Below are positions 11,533 to 23,293 of a stretch of DNA of 64,000 bases, piece after piece. Position 1 is the stretch's first letter. Every line of letters starts with the position of its first letter. The DNA is from Ilex aquifolium (lineage: Eukaryota; Streptophyta; Magnoliopsida; Aquifoliales; Aquifoliaceae). The stretch lies in the NCBI GenBank assembly GCA_951799425.1, contig OX637391.1, forward strand, positions 20,756,551 to 20,820,550. The letters are read 5' to 3'. The notes below the pieces were generated by a model. It was given only the letters and a program-made list of their open reading frames with translations. It made no database searches and had not been told where the DNA came from. Made by a program: the position numbers and the translations under genes.

Positions 11533-12110
11533 GTGTTGGATATAAGTTACAAATCGCCAGTGAAATACTAGATATCATGTCCTTTTTCAATTCAGTAATA
11601 TTGTGTGCTCTAAATTATCTACACCAAATAATGTGATATCATCATGTTCATTGAATACAGGGATAACTCTACCCCTAGGCAAGTGAGGTGCTCGATTAGG
11701 GCTCCATTCATGTATGTTTCTCAAAATAATATGACTAAATTTAAAAAAATATATATAAAAAACTTGGGATGTTATGCCAAATGATAAAAATTTTAAAAAA
11801 TATTATTCTTTAAATCATAAATATATGTACATTCAAGAAAAAGAAAAAAAAATATTACACCATATTCTTGTACAAAAAATTACTCTACTCTCTCATTTTA
11901 GTTGATGTCTCAATAACTCCGACCTATTTATTCAGTTTAATTTTCTTGAATCATAATTTTGGAGATAATTTTGAACTTAATAAAATTAAGTGTTATTTTC
12001 TTGTATTGTTCACTAGGGTTAGTATTGTCAATATACACATACACTCCTCTGATATATATATATCACCCTTAAGGGGTGTGGGATTCCATTATTCTTCATG
12101 GTATCAGAGC
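11533..12110 (+). mobile_element. Ty1/copia LTR (left limit uncertain) and primer-binding site
   Basis: The right limit is firm: the LTR ends TTCTTCA at 12098 and is followed at once by TGGTATCAGAGC (12099-12110), the sequence complementary to initiator-Met tRNA. The left limit is a guess, based on a TGTTGG start at 11533 which would make the LTR about 566 bp. The second LTR is not in the window. Confidence 0.5.
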
Positions 12111-12153
12111 ATTCTCTGAGACTCTCTTAAACTATTTTTCCAAGCCATTCATC

Positions 12154-13246
12154 ATGTCCTCCATTACTGTTTCTTCTTCCAATGCCACTCCTATACCTTC
12201 AATAGAACATTATGCCTTCCTTTCTTCCTCTTCATCTCCTCACCCAACCCACTCTATCTCCGACATTAAGAATTACATTTCTATTATGTTGGATTTTTCC
12301 AACTACCTACTTTGGCGAGAACTTTTCCTACCTGTTCTCAAGAGCAATGATGGCTATGGCCATGTTGATGGCTCTGTTCCAAGCCCTCCACCATTTCTCA
12401 ATGATGATTTTGGCAACAAAGTCCTTAATCCGAAACATAAAACTTGGTTGCAGGTTGATTATTTAGTTCTTTCTTGGATTCAAGCCACCGTTTCATCTGA
12501 AATTTTTCATGCGATTGTTAAAACCAAATTCTACTTCTTCTGCCCGTGAGACTTGGCTCACCAATAAAAAAAAATTTCATGATCAAGTTAATTCTCGAGT
12601 CCTGCAACTAAAAATGCAGTTCTATCATCATCACAAAGTTGAATGACTATTTATCTTCAGCAACTTAAATCTATTGTTGATTCCCTTGTTTCGTTGGAAA
12701 TCCTATTTTTGACACCAATCTTGTTATGCAAGCCCTCGCCGGACTACCTTCAGATTATGAAAGTGTTGTCACTAACATCTCCTCCCACCTTACTTTTCCT
12801 TCAATTTCCGAGGTTCGCTCCCTCCTATTTATACATGGAATTTGGCTCCAACAGATGGCAAAGACCACCAATGCCTCTACTGCCTTTGCTGCAATTCGTG
12901 ATGCTCACAATTCAAGATCTCGCGGTGGTGGAGGTCATGGACAGTCTCATTCCCAAAATGTTTATAATGATCATCGTAATGACCATTCATCTTCGTGCGG
13001 TCGGGGAAAATCTGGATCCAATCGCGAACATCAATCCAATGATTCGGGTTATTACCATCTTCCTTCCTTCTCTAATTGCCAACCTCACAATGGTTGTGGT
13101 TCTTCCATTCTGGGTTCTCGACCTTCATTTCTATCACCCTCAAATGACCCCCATCTTTCTCTAATTTTCCCCCTTCTTCAATGTCAATTGTGTTTTGAGT
13201 TTTATCACTCGGCTAGTTAATGCCCACAAAATTCGAAGGCATTTGT
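12154..13246 (+). pseudogene. Ty1/copia gag fragment (fossil)
   Basis: The reading frames after the PBS encode a copia-type Gag. The N-terminal part (MSSITVSSSNA...) is rich in Ser and Pro. It is followed by the conserved block 'SIHHIKNYI-like ... NYLLWRELF' around residues 45-70 and ends in a zinc-knuckle pattern starting CQLCFEFYH. It is broken in several places. The element stops where the Athila-type element E1 begins at 13247. The rest of it (protease, integrase, RT and second LTR) should lie beyond E1, outside this window. Confidence 0.65.
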
Positions 13247-14831
13247 TGATGACTGATTAACCCTAGAAAGTGTGAAAATGAATTAGGATTTAGGGTTAAT
13301 TGTGTGAGTTAATTGATCTAAAATGTTTGATTTAAATAGTATAATGCCTAATGTGTGAAAACTTTATTTGTAGGGTTTTGTATACAATTATGGAGAATTG
13401 GAAGGTTAAAGTGCAAAAAGGAAAACAAAGGAGGAAAACAAACAACTTGCTGGCATCCGAATGGTACAATCACCATCCCAATGGTGCCCACAGTCAAAAA
13501 GTCAACAAATTCATGCTTCAAGGAGGATTTCCAAAGAAATAGCACCATTCGGATGGAGGTGGTGGCGTCTGGATGGTACCCTTAACCACCTCAAGTTCAA
13601 AGTCTTATCCCATTGGTCTGTTGATGCAACAAAGCCTCTCATTGGTCAGCTTCCTCTTAAACTAAGTTAATTAGCTTGGAAGGCCTATAAATAGGCATGC
13701 TTGGGATCATTTTGAACAAGTTTTTTTCCACTTCTGAAAGGGAAGAATCTAGGAGGAAATTACCCTACCCTAAACACTCCAAAGCCAAATCTCTTTTTCT
13801 ACATTTCTTATTCTTCATTTATACTTGAAGGGTTGAACCTCTCTCACTTTTCCACCCTAGTTTGATAAGTGAAGAGTGGGGGTATTTCAACTATTCATTG
13901 GGGAAGGATTCTTTATGCTTTCTTTGTATTTCTGTCACGAGGAGGAATGAGATTTTCTTACTCTTCTTGCTCGTCTAAGGCAATGAAGAGTGAGTAGTCT
14001 TTTTTTTACTCTTTAGTGAAGGGTGAAGACATGTGTAACATTGTTTGAGTAATGAAAGTGCCGATGTTTTATTTATGTTTTAATGTTATACTTCCCTTAA
14101 ATGATGGATGGTTTACATTTATGTTCAGTATATTGTATTACTATAACTTAGGTTATGCTCATGGTTACGAGTACCAAGCTAGACTTATTGTTTTTTTCCA
14201 TTCCATCTATACTTTATTATGTACTTCATGCATGATACAATGGTGCAAATAGTTGGGATTTATGTAACAGTAGGGAGATTGGTTATAAACGAGTTAAGTC
14301 TTGCCATAGCCAATGCTTTTGATTCAATGCATAAATCGGAACTCCGTCTTGATTGAATCATAGACTTTCCAATTGAATAGCCATAGTAAACCTTTTAAAT
14401 GGTTCACCTTTAGGTTTACTAAGGTTATTTGGTTGTTGTATGGTGTATTGACCTTCCAACTAACCTAAATAGTTACTGTGATATGATTCAACATATACAT
14501 CGGACCCATCGATTAACTTTCCATTAAAGCGGGGATTAATTGTTGTAAGGTGATATTTTCATAATCTCAAGCATTGGAATGCATGTTGGATCCCCAAAAT
14601 AAAGAGTACATTTTTCATTTGTTGCAATCAAAGTTTATTTTAAGTGTTTATTTATCAGTTCTTAAGCTCACACTACAAGCTTCTGTAATGCACACTATGC
14701 GCACGACAATTTCACTCTTTTTTTGTATCAAGTTTCCAACTGATAACTTCATGAGGAATCGACCTCGGACTTCACCGAGTAATATTACAACTTGATCACT
14801 TATACTTGGGTATACGATTAAGATCAAGTCA
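13247..14831 (+). repeat. E1 5' LTR
   Basis: Starts TGATGACTGATTAACC and ends GATCAAGTCA, 1585 bp. The end matches the ends of the E2 LTRs (GGATCAAGTCA on their strand). A TATA box (TATAAATA) is at 13686-13693. The right part contains the block GAATCGACCTCGGACTTC, shared with insertion X. The start is placed by similarity to E4 (TGATGAGTGCG); the 5 bp left flank is TTTGT. Confidence 0.7.
13453..13693 (+). promoter_or_regulatory. E1 LTR promoter: CCATTCGGATGG-type words upstream of TATA
   Basis: The words GCATCCGAATGG (13453-13464), CACCATCCCAATGGTG (13471-13486), CCATTCGGATGG (13544-13555) and GTCTGGATGGTACC (about 13568-13581) are forward and reverse versions of one near-palindrome. They precede the TATAAATA at 13686-13693 by 105-230 bp. 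A role as protein-binding sites is inferred from the repetition. Confidence 0.45.
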
Positions 14832-14837
14832 AGTTTT

Positions 14838-14858
14838 TGGCGCTGTTGCTAGGGAGTT
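14838..14858 (+). other. E1 primer-binding site (tRNA-Asp type)
   Basis: TGGCGCTGTTGCTAGGGAG begins 6 bases after the LTR end, the position and sequence expected for the Athila/Tat primer-binding site. The matching site in E2 reads TGGTGCCATTGTCGGGGAG. Confidence 0.75.
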
Positions 14859-15047
14859 ATGGTAGTTTGAAAAAAAACAGGGAAGTTGCCTTGATTGTGT
14901 TATATGTATATATATTGTTTATTTCATTTTGTTGTTTAAGTTTGCTAAGTAATCAGTAGGGTCTGTAGATCAGTCTAGTCCATCATCTTTTTCATCTTCT
15001 TCATCACAAGCATCTTCAGACTCTTTTGAATTAAGTATGACTATTTA
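14859..15047 (+). other. E1 leader and first gag codons
   Basis: Untranslated leader followed by a serine-rich run (SSSSSQASSDSF-like reading near 14990-15030). It continues in E1 gag on the far side of the Helitron at 21487. The equivalent E2 Gag also starts with a short Ser- and Glu-rich stretch before the conserved domain. Confidence 0.5.
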
Positions 15048-15169
15048 TCTATACTACTTTAAAAAGCCAGCATATGTGAAAAATATTTTTTTTCCAATTT
15101 TATCCTTTAACATTACAACTATATCATCCATGTCCTCCAGTTAATTCCTTCCCATTAATCTCCCTCACA

Positions 15170-15346
15170 GTTAATGTCTCCATCTATTCCTACTTTTTCT
15201 CCCTCTTCTATCTCTTCTTCTCCCTATTTGCTCTCTCAAATTAACATACCTACTATTTACTTTTTTCAGTCGTTGCACTCTCTCCCTCTTTTTTCTATCT
15301 CTCTCTCTTGCAAATTTACAGCCCATTCTCTTCATCTTCCCCTCTT

Positions 15347-15390
<44 letters not shown>

Positions 15391-15500
15391 CTCCCCTCCA
15401 TTTTCACAGATCAGAGAAGAGCACACTGCACCCCCTTCACCATCCCCCTCTCAGTCTCTCTTTCCTCAAATTTATTTAATTATATGTATTCAGTAACAAA
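15170..15500 (+). repeat. CT-rich tract with (CT)n microsatellite
   Basis: A pyrimidine-rich stretch with a pure (CT)n run at about 15349-15387. It lies upstream of the captured splicing-factor exons and could be a captured 5' UTR or promoter, because CT-rich leaders are common in plant genes; that is inference. Open frames on both strands arise from the dinucleotide repeat. Confidence 0.55.
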
Positions 15501-16323
15501 AATCTCTTACCCACTATAGATTCAATTAGGCATCCATTTTCTCTTTCTTTTAATTCTTTGGTTGTGGATGTACACATCTCCATAATATTAACAGCAATAG
15601 AACTTGGCATTGGCATTGGTTTTTACAGGTTGCTTTCAGGACGAAGGTTTTTCACCCCAATATTAACAGCAATGGAGGTAATTATTAAGGTTTCTTATTA
15701 GTTTTTTTTTATTGTCCCCACCGTAGGTATAAATCTTGAAGGTTTACTTGTTGTGCAACGCAGAAAGATAGGATCTCTTTTTTCATGTAATTGGAATTTT
15801 AAGGTTCTTAGGAATGGAATTTGGGTCTTCTATTTAGAAAAGGAAAAAACAATTTTGGTCTTTTATTACTTTGTTGGGTGAGATTATATTTACTCGGTTA
15901 TTAGATTTTATAGGGTTGTATAAAGATTAACAATAGATCTTGGTCGAGTGAAATGGAAAATTTTCCTATAGTAGTATTTGAAGAGACTTAGATACTCTCT
16001 CTCTATTTTTTTTTTCCGCATGGGGTGGCAGCACGTATGTGCTCTTTCTTGTTTCTCTGAATGTTAATTTCTTCCTTGTGAGCGAGGGGTATCTATGTAG
16101 ATTCAATTCGAATGTTAAAAGATGGGCCTATGACGAATCATATTGGTGTTGCGTGTTGAAATGATGAATGTTATTTTCTTTTGGATGTATGAAAGGTGAT
16201 GCTGTGTGATTGCTTATGGTATATCCCTTGAATTCTCTTTTTTGCTTATAAGATCCTACTTACCAGGAAAAGTGTTATTGCTTTTGCCTTACCAAAATTT
16301 TTGGAGTTTATATTTGCTTGCAG

Positions 16324-18598
16324 GACCGAAGATCTCCGTGGGCCATTTGGGGAATTTGGTCCTCTCAAAGATGTTTACTTGCCGCGAGATTACTATACCG
16401 GGTGAGCATGACCTCTGATGTCTATAATTCTATTGGATGCCTATTTCTTATATTAAGATTTTTTCCACTTGCCTCTACTACTTTAGATCTGAATGTGGTA
16501 ATTATTGTCAAATGGTTACCCCGATTCTGTTGCAGGGGCGAATCCTCAGTGGGGGCAGGAATTTTAAAAATGTTTGGGGTATAGTTATAATTTTCAAAAG
16601 TTTTAGAATTGTTTGAAAGTTGCCCCCAGTTAAATTTTTTGGAAAAACTAAAGGGAGGTTTTGTATTTTTCGTTACAAGTGGGGTCTTTAATAGATTTAG
16701 AGCCTATACTTTAAGGACAACATCCGATTTTGATAGCTTTTGCAATTTTTTTGATTTTTTTGGGCGGTAGTTGGTGTTTTAGGTAGCTTGCCTATCTAAT
16801 TTTTTTCCTAATAGTAGACAATTGAACTTAGATTTTTCGACTTTGAACTGAGTGACTATGATTCCAATATGCAATTTAGTGATCTTTTTTAAAAATTATT
16901 TGTAATTGCAATATCTGTTGGAAATTGGAGGTTGAGGAGGACATAAATGAGTTCAATCTGCTTGGATTGAATGTCTGTTTAAATTCTTTGGTTATTGAGG
17001 CTTGAATTTGCATGTTAAAAATTCTTTGCTATTTTTAAGTGTTCTATTAAATTCTCAAGTGTTATTGGGGCTTTGTTGCATGTGTGGAGAAAGAAGTTTC
17101 AAATTCCATTGATAATGAAATGATCATTCATCGCTTTTAAAATATGAAATCTTGTGGTGAAAAATTATGAACATTTATTAGATGTTTGAGAATTTGAATT
17201 TTTCCATGTATAGACTCAATATATGAGTGCTAATTTTTTTTTTTTCTTGTTAGGTCTTATCGACAACTTTATAGTAGGCCTTTTTTGTAAGCTCCTTTTG
17301 TATATGGCTCGTATATACGGGTAATGTCTTTAATTAACGTTCTTTTAATGTTATTATATTTTTGTGAACATTTGGAGTTTGAATATTCATATGGTTTAAG
17401 GTTACCCTCACTACAAAACATGTCTGGCTCCACTCCTATCTTGTTGTATGGTGGCAGGCATCTTTGTTTACTATATACAAAAGTTTTATGGGAGTTTGGT
17501 TGTTGCTATTGAAAGTGTTGAAGACACCAATCAAGTAATAAGAGTAGAAGTTCAAGGTGATCAAAATTTACATGAAGATAGAAGGAAGTTGGGCATGAAT
17601 GAATACAATGTGAAGAAGTTCAAGTCTTGAAGAATTTCAACTCACATTAAAACCATGGCTCATGCAAGGTTAGCAGCCATGCAATTGCTTTATTTAAATT
17701 TTTATGGAGTGTGAGCATAATATTTGTGATTATCTTGATCTTCCTTGGTCCTTTGGAGTGAGGACAATACTCGCGATGACCATTTGGAAGAATTGGTTTA
17801 TGTATATGCATGGGCAAGTGGCTATGGATGTATGCAAGTTATTATACTCCGTTTGTGATTCCAATCTTCTTATTGATGCAGGGAGCCGTGTGGCTTTGGT
17901 TTTGTGCAATAGGTAGAGCCTACTGATGCTGCTGAAGGCAAATACTAGATGGATGGTCAGATTCTTTTTGGACGAGAGCTGTCTGTTGTATTTGTTGAGG
18001 AAAATTGAAAGAAGCCTTCTAAGATGAGAGCAAGAGGCCGTGTAAGGTAAACTTATTGGTGCATAGTTTTTATTTGTTTATTTTTCCATAGCAATTTGCA
18101 TAACATTTATTTCATTTGATAATTCAAAACCATTATTCAATTGCATAAACATTCAGATAGAGCAATATTCTCTTGTACTCTTCTGCATAAATAACAACTC
18201 TGCAGTGCGCATAGAATATCTTGCTTGGGGTTTGTAATTTGTGAATACTGTTATTGTTAGTGGTCGATCATATGCCCGAAGGCGGTCCCCATGTTGTTTT
18301 TCTAGATCACCACTGTATGCTCGACCTTACTCCCGAAGCCCAGATTATTATTCCCCACCCCCAAGGCGAAGGCGTTACTCAAGGTATGCAATTATGTGCA
18401 CTTTCTTGTTATCTGATATTGATAAGATTGTCGGACAAGAAAGACCCTTATATTCACTAATGTGAGTTAATCTTTGAAACAGATCAATTTCGCCACGTGA
18501 GCGAAGGTATAGAGAAAAGTCTTACTCCAAGTCCCCCTATGGCTCTAGGAGCCGAAGCCAAAGCATTGATTAGGAGCAGGAGCATCGAGCATTACTAG
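16324..18598 (+). pseudogene. Captured SR splicing factor fragment (SCL30/SCL33-like)
   Basis: Four exon-like blocks keep splice signals. Block 16324-16401 reads TEDLRGPFGEFGPLKDVYLP then RDYYTG, with a GT donor. Block 17882-18046 reads GEPCGFGFVQ, later MDGQILFGRELSVVF and RARGRV, and follows a TGCAG acceptor. Block 18261-18383 reads GRSYARRRSP, ending in RRRRYSR. Block 18483-18598 reads ISPRERRYREKSYSKSPYGS then RSRSQS. Together these match the RRM second half and RS domain of plant SC35-like SR proteins, which bind pre-mRNA and recruit the spliceosome in nuclear speckles. The first exon, with the RRM start, was not found. In-frame stops lie in the second block (after FVQ, after GKY and after EEN) and one in the last (after QSID). 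The copy is therefore dead as a protein, although introns and splice sites remain. Confidence 0.8.
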
Positions 18599-18952
18599 GT
18601 ACGACCACTGTAGATAAAGGTCTTGCTTGGATTTGAGTGCCCCAACGACAAAACTCATGCTTGGAAGAATCGCCACTAGGCCATGGGCAAACTGTTTCTC
18701 TACCACATTTTATGATTTAGATAAGAAGTTATCCCTTTGCAAGTGGTTCCTGAGGTACTTAAGCAGCTCCATTTCTTTCTAGACTGAGACTAGTTGTTAT
18801 ATTTGGTATTTTTTTTTTTATTTTCTTTCATTGAACTTACATTATTTCACATTTGTCTCATTTATTTTGCATTGATAGTTCTCAACTTATGAAGCTGGTT
18901 AGATTTTAATTTTTAATAGTTCATTAGCTTTTCCTACACTCCATTAATGTAG

Positions 18953-19093
18953 AAATTTCGGGAAGCAGCTGAAGATCATGGTAAAAATGGTTCCACGGTT
19001 TTAAATTTGGCAAATAGTACTACAACACTTGTTGCTCCGAGCTCCAATGTGATCATGCCAGTTGCTAGCAAATTGTTATTGTACTATATTATG
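18953..19093 (+). pseudogene. Exon-like block of unidentified origin in the Helitron
   Basis: An open stretch bounded by an AG acceptor and a GT donor reads FREAAEDHGKNGSTVLNLA, then TTTLVAPSSNVIMPVASK. I do not recognise the gene. It lies between the SR and LEUNIG fragments. It could be a third captured gene, or the end of either neighbour, though it does not resemble known parts of those proteins. Confidence 0.4.
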
Positions 19094-19777
19094 GTATTTT
19101 CCCTATATGTTTCTGGTCTTATATCTTTTGAATCATGTTTTTTTGATTTCCATGAATATTTGTTTTGAGTAGTTCCATGTTGAAAACGATAAGTATGCAA
19201 TCTCAACATACTTCCATGTAATTTGACTACAGGACCTTTTGAAAATTTGACTACAGGACCTTTTTATAGTCCCCTTCATATTAAAGAGGAATTGACCGTA
19301 GAAATCTATAGGTTGCAGTTGCATACCTATTGTTGCACTATGGAGGCATTGCATTCATTAAAACTCTCAACTTCGGAATAAGAAATATTTGTGGAAAACT
19401 TTTGGATTTCGCTCCATATATCAAATGATGAGCATTTTATGGGCTAAAGAACTTGATTTTTACCCCTACTAGCATTCCTTATTAGTTGACAAAAAAACCT
19501 TTTTTTTTTTACCCTTCTTTTGATTCCATTTTACTCCTATGTGAGCATGATTTGTTTTGCCTTTGTTTAATGGCTTTACATATGTTAAGGAGCAGGATAT
19601 TGCTACTATTTTGGTTATAAACTTGCAGTTGGCAAGGTCTAAATTGTCGTACTACAAACTTTTATAAAGCAATGAATATTTTTGCACTCATCTTTTTGTA
19701 TGTTATAGTTTTCTTGAATGTTTTGCCTTTTTTGTGGCTTAATACATTCCGTCAAAACCTTTAGTTTGAATTTTCAG

Positions 19778-20329
19778 CTATTGATGCACCTGGAGGATTT
19801 CGCTTTGAATGGTAGTCCGTCTTTTGGGACATCTTCACTGCTAGGACAAATGAGAAACATTTTGAGGCTACTACAGCTTGCATAGAGGTCCCTCTAAGCT
19901 TCAGATTGTTTGGGCTATTAGTGGATTAGTGTCTTATATGGGGACTTCTCTCCCCCCCCCCCCCTCTTCCTTTCTTAGTGAGATGAGGTTAATCTGTTGC
20001 AACTTTCTTTTTGGTTTTATAATTTACTATCAGACACATCAAGTAAATGCAAGGGAGCATCAACAACAGCTGCAAATGCAGCAATTGCAACTTATGCGGC
20101 AACGCAATACTCAGTTGCAAAAAAGGATCCTAATCATCCTTCACTTGGTGGTCCTATGAATGCTATGAACTCTGAAGGAATGATGGGGCAGCCATCAGCC
20201 AGTGTATTGGCCATGAAAATGTACGAGGAGCGTATGAAACATCCTCATTCATTGGATTCAGAGACATCTCCAGTTCTAATGGATGCTAATAGGATGGCCC
20301 TTCTCAAGTCAGCAACTAATCATCAAGGG
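19778..20329 (+). pseudogene. LUG: Captured LEUNIG fragment (two exons and the intron between)
   Basis: Exon-like block 19778-19887 follows TTTCAG and reads AIDAPGGFRFEW, then SVFWDIFTARTNEKHFEATT. This is the conserved LUFS region just behind the LisH motif of LEUNIG. Block 20034-20329 follows a CAG acceptor and reads REHQQQLQMQQLQLMRQRN (the start of the Gln-rich region), then PNHPSLGGPMNAMNSEGMMG and SVLAMKMYEERMKHPHSLDS, ending in ALLKSATNHQG. LEUNIG is a Groucho/TLE-type transcriptional corepressor that works with SEUSS. The fragment is dead: a TAG replaces the second Trp of the usual EWWSVFW, and a frame change occurs between QLQK and the PNHPSLGG part near 20110-20130. The WD40 half is absent. 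A short block at 20922-20990 after a GCAG acceptor (KSGLHSGA) may be the next LUG exon, which is uncertain. Confidence 0.85.
19949..19962 (+). repeat. Poly-C tract in the LUG intron
   Basis: A run of about a dozen C residues in the intron of the captured LEUNIG fragment. Nothing further can be said. Confidence 0.6.
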
Positions 20330-21457
20330 TGACAACTATAGAACTTTTTTGTTTTCTTGAGATCAAATAAATCACGGCCTGTCAACCTATTATGATTGCA
20401 TCATTGGTTACCCTTCCACACTTTCTCATAATTTGTCTGATCATATTTGGATTGGTTGATTAAACTTTGCTAATAACCTCTTAGAGCAAGTGTATTGTTT
20501 CCTCATTTTTGCACATATAGAACAGGGTGATTAAGAAGTTGATTTTCCCAATTGATGTTATGGTTTTGTTATATGCTATGAAAATTCTAGCAATATGAAC
20601 CTTTGTGGAGATAGATATAAATAGTATCTTTTTGCCTTGGTTGATCATTTTAATAATACAACTGCTTGTAATGTGCAATTTAGGAATTTCTTTGGTTTCA
20701 TACGTTGTTTTTCTCCAAGGGGAATCATTTCATGTGGGTTCTTAGTTGTGTGGGTATAATATTCGAGTCGTATTAGATTTTTGGCTTTCATTGTTGTTAG
20801 GAACTGTTGGAGAAATTGGTTGGCATAGTCAGGGCGATCACTGGTTTGTGTGAAGTATCAAATATGGCAATATGGCAATGCAGCTTTTAAAGTTTTTTCT
20901 TGCCCTTGTTCTTATTCGCAGAAAATCTGGACTTCATTCAGGAGCTATTGTGGAATATCCTTACAACAGATTCCATGGTTTCTATGGGTACAATAGCAGA
21001 CTAACAAATGGAAGGACAAGTCTTTGAAAAAGTTCCAAACATTGTGCTTACGATTGCCGTCTGTAAAAGTTCCAAATACTTCAAGAAATCAAAAAATGGC
21101 ATTGATTTGGAACCTATCAGTCCATTGATAATACAATATTAATATAATTATTGATTTCCGCTGGTTAATGAGTTTGGACAAGTGTTTCTATAGTGGACGA
21201 GTAGCCTTCTTCACCCCCCCAGTAAGTGGACGAATAGCCTTGTTACTATTTGGTTCGTAGGCATTTACAATGTTTTTTGGTCAATAAGTGCATTGGACTT
21301 TGTTGTCTTGTACTTGTTTAATGGGATTTTGACAAATTTCCCCTTTCAGTTACAATGCCAATTCTTCCTGTCAACAAAAATACAATTATATTTATGAAGA
21401 AAAAAAAACTACTAAAATCTCTAATATGCATTGTTACAGACCACAATTAAAACGGTT

Positions 21458-21486
21458 CACGTGCAACGCACGTGTGCATTAACTAG
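21458..21486 (+). terminator. Helitron 3' terminal hairpin and CTAG end
   Basis: A 7 bp stem CACGTGC / GCACGTG with loop AAC, then TGCATTAA and CTAG. This is the Helitron rolling-circle end signal (not a transcription terminator). Confidence 0.85.
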
Positions 21487-22096
21487 TAATAAAAAAGATC
21501 AAGAAATAGTTCAAAATGCTAGACCTTTGAGAGTATATTTGCATCCTTCATGCACTAGTGTCCCATCATGTTTTGTTTTTTCTCACAAATACTCTAAATT
21601 TTAATATCAAACAGGAACAATACAACTTTTACCACAGTTTCATTGTCTTGAGTCTAAAAATCCTTATTTACATATGAAAGATTTTGAGGAAGTATGTGGT
21701 GCATTACAAGATAATTCTGAAATGGCCCAGTTGAAACTTTTTCCTTTTTGTTTGAAGGATAAAGCTAAATAGTGGTTATATTCTTTGAAATCTCAACCCA
21801 TTCCAAGTTGGCAAGTCTTACAAACTGAATTTTTTAAGAAATTTTTTCCTGTACACCGAACCAATGCATTAAGATGCCAAATCATGAATTTTTCTATGAA
21901 AGAGGGATAAATTTTTTACCAGTGTTGGAAGAGATTTAAGGATCTTTTCTAAGTTTGTCCACATCATGCATTCGAGAGTTGGACCCTAGTTGGTTTCTTT
22001 TATGATGCCTTTCCCTCTGCATTACGCTAGTTTGTAGAAATGATGGCCCAGGGAGAGTTTATGGGAAAGAATCTCGATGAGGCATTGGAGTTTTTT
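21487..22096 (+). pseudogene. E1 gag, N-terminal part (fossil)
   Basis: Readings such as RPLRVYLHPSCTSVPSCFVF and PYLHMKDFEEVCGALQDNSE match the Gag start of E2 (LRDYLNPTRNSVPFCFVF, SYLHIKDFEEVCGTFRDNSE at 38846-39277). It ends at NLDEALEFF, where Tekay element A is inserted; the reading resumes at 54653. It is broken in a few places. Confidence 0.75.
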
Positions 22097-23293
22097 TGTA
22101 AAACACGGGTAAATTTGAACTTTTTATGAAAATGGGCAAAATGGTAATTTGTCACTTAGGTGAGGGTTGAAAACCTATATTTCACTAGAGCTCGGATGAT
22201 GAAACGGACCTCACCTTTGGATTCGTCTCACGAAATCTAGTTATCTAAACAATCTTCGTCGAATTTCGAGATAGTCGGGTTTTTTACGTTTTTCGAGGCA
22301 AACGGGTGTCGGGTGACCTAAAAAACGACCCTAAAAATAAAATTTCATAATTTCAAAATAATTTAAAGAAAGTTCATATAAAAATATCTTGAACTTAAAT
22401 CGGACGAAATTTAATCGTTTCGGGACAAAAACAGACCTGAAAATGAGGGACGCGTGGCGCGACGTGGACCAAGCATTAAAGGGTATAAATATGAGACAAA
22501 AATATGATTTTCTACACAAAATATATGCTGGTTTTTCTGGGTTTTAACTTTGGAAGAGGAAGAGGAAGAGAAGAAAAAGAGAGAATTTCAAACTTCTCTC
22601 TACGATCTACGAAGTTTCGTCGGTCTGAATCCTTCGGGCTAAGTATTAAAGTAGATCTACATGACAAGGGCTACGCAACCATACCAAAAAGGACGGGTTT
22701 CAACGAAGATTCAACTTTGAATTTCATATTCTTGATTGGAATGGTTGTTGCTTATTGAATGTTGCATGTGGACATTTCATACGTACTTAGGTTGGGGGAA
22801 TGACCTCTTTAGGAGATACCCTATTGAGCGTGGCTCACCCTTTATGGAAAAACATTTCAAGTCCGAGTTATAAACTGGTGGACGACTCTTATTTGGGGCC
22901 TCAAGGATGAAGAAAAGCAGATTTGTGGCTTTTAAACCTTGTTTTGTAAAACTTTTGTGAAATTCAGTTTTGGACATGTAAATCTATGAAAATGATTATA
23001 ATCAAACTTGTATTAACAATGTTTGATGCATAAATTCATGATGTGAGAGTATGAATTGATGTATATTGGACCTCGGATGAGTCATGTGATTAAATGTTAT
23101 ATGATTACACAGGTTGTGTTTTAGGTAGAGCTCCCTGTACAAAGGAGACTCTGCCCGAATTTTATTAAATTATGGATCCCGGTAAATGGGACATAACGAT
23201 GTGATATCGAGTTACACGGTATCCATGGGTATTTTACGGGTTGATGGGTGATCAACGGGTTGACAAAGGACCTCCGATTTTTGGGGCGTCACA
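22097..23293 (+). repeat. Tekay A 5' LTR
   Basis: Starts TGTAAAACACGGGTAAATTT and ends GGGGCGTCACA. It is shorter than the roughly 2.2 kb 3' LTR of the same element. The right part (from about 22725) matches the LTR ends of A and B (TATTCTTGATTGGAATG...). Confidence 0.75.

Larger units (their letters stand above)
15048..21486 (+). mobile_element. Non-autonomous Helitron carrying host gene fragments
   Basis: The left end is TCTATACTACTTTAAAAAGC, a typical plant Helitron 5' end. The right end is CTAG at 21483-21486. It is preceded by a hairpin, CACGTGC-AAC-GCACGTG (21458-21474), and 8 bases of spacer (21475-21482). The element lies between an A (15047) and a T (21487), with no target duplication, as the family requires. 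E1 gag reads on across the insertion. No Rep/helicase gene is seen, so it depended on an autonomous relative. Inside are exons and introns of at least two host genes, all in the same orientation: an SR splicing factor (16324-18598) and LEUNIG (19778-20329). Confidence 0.85.

Noticed and set aside
15171-15496. Ser/Leu-rich and Arg/Glu-rich open frames on opposite strands
   Set aside because: Produced by the (CT)n tract in the Helitron; no conserved protein feature.
16206-18465. Functional SR splicing factor gene
   Set aside because: Splice sites remain but the first exon is missing and the exons contain several stops; it is cargo of a Helitron.
19878-20332. Functional LEUNIG gene
   Set aside because: Only two N-terminal exons, with a stop and a frame change; the WD40 part is absent.
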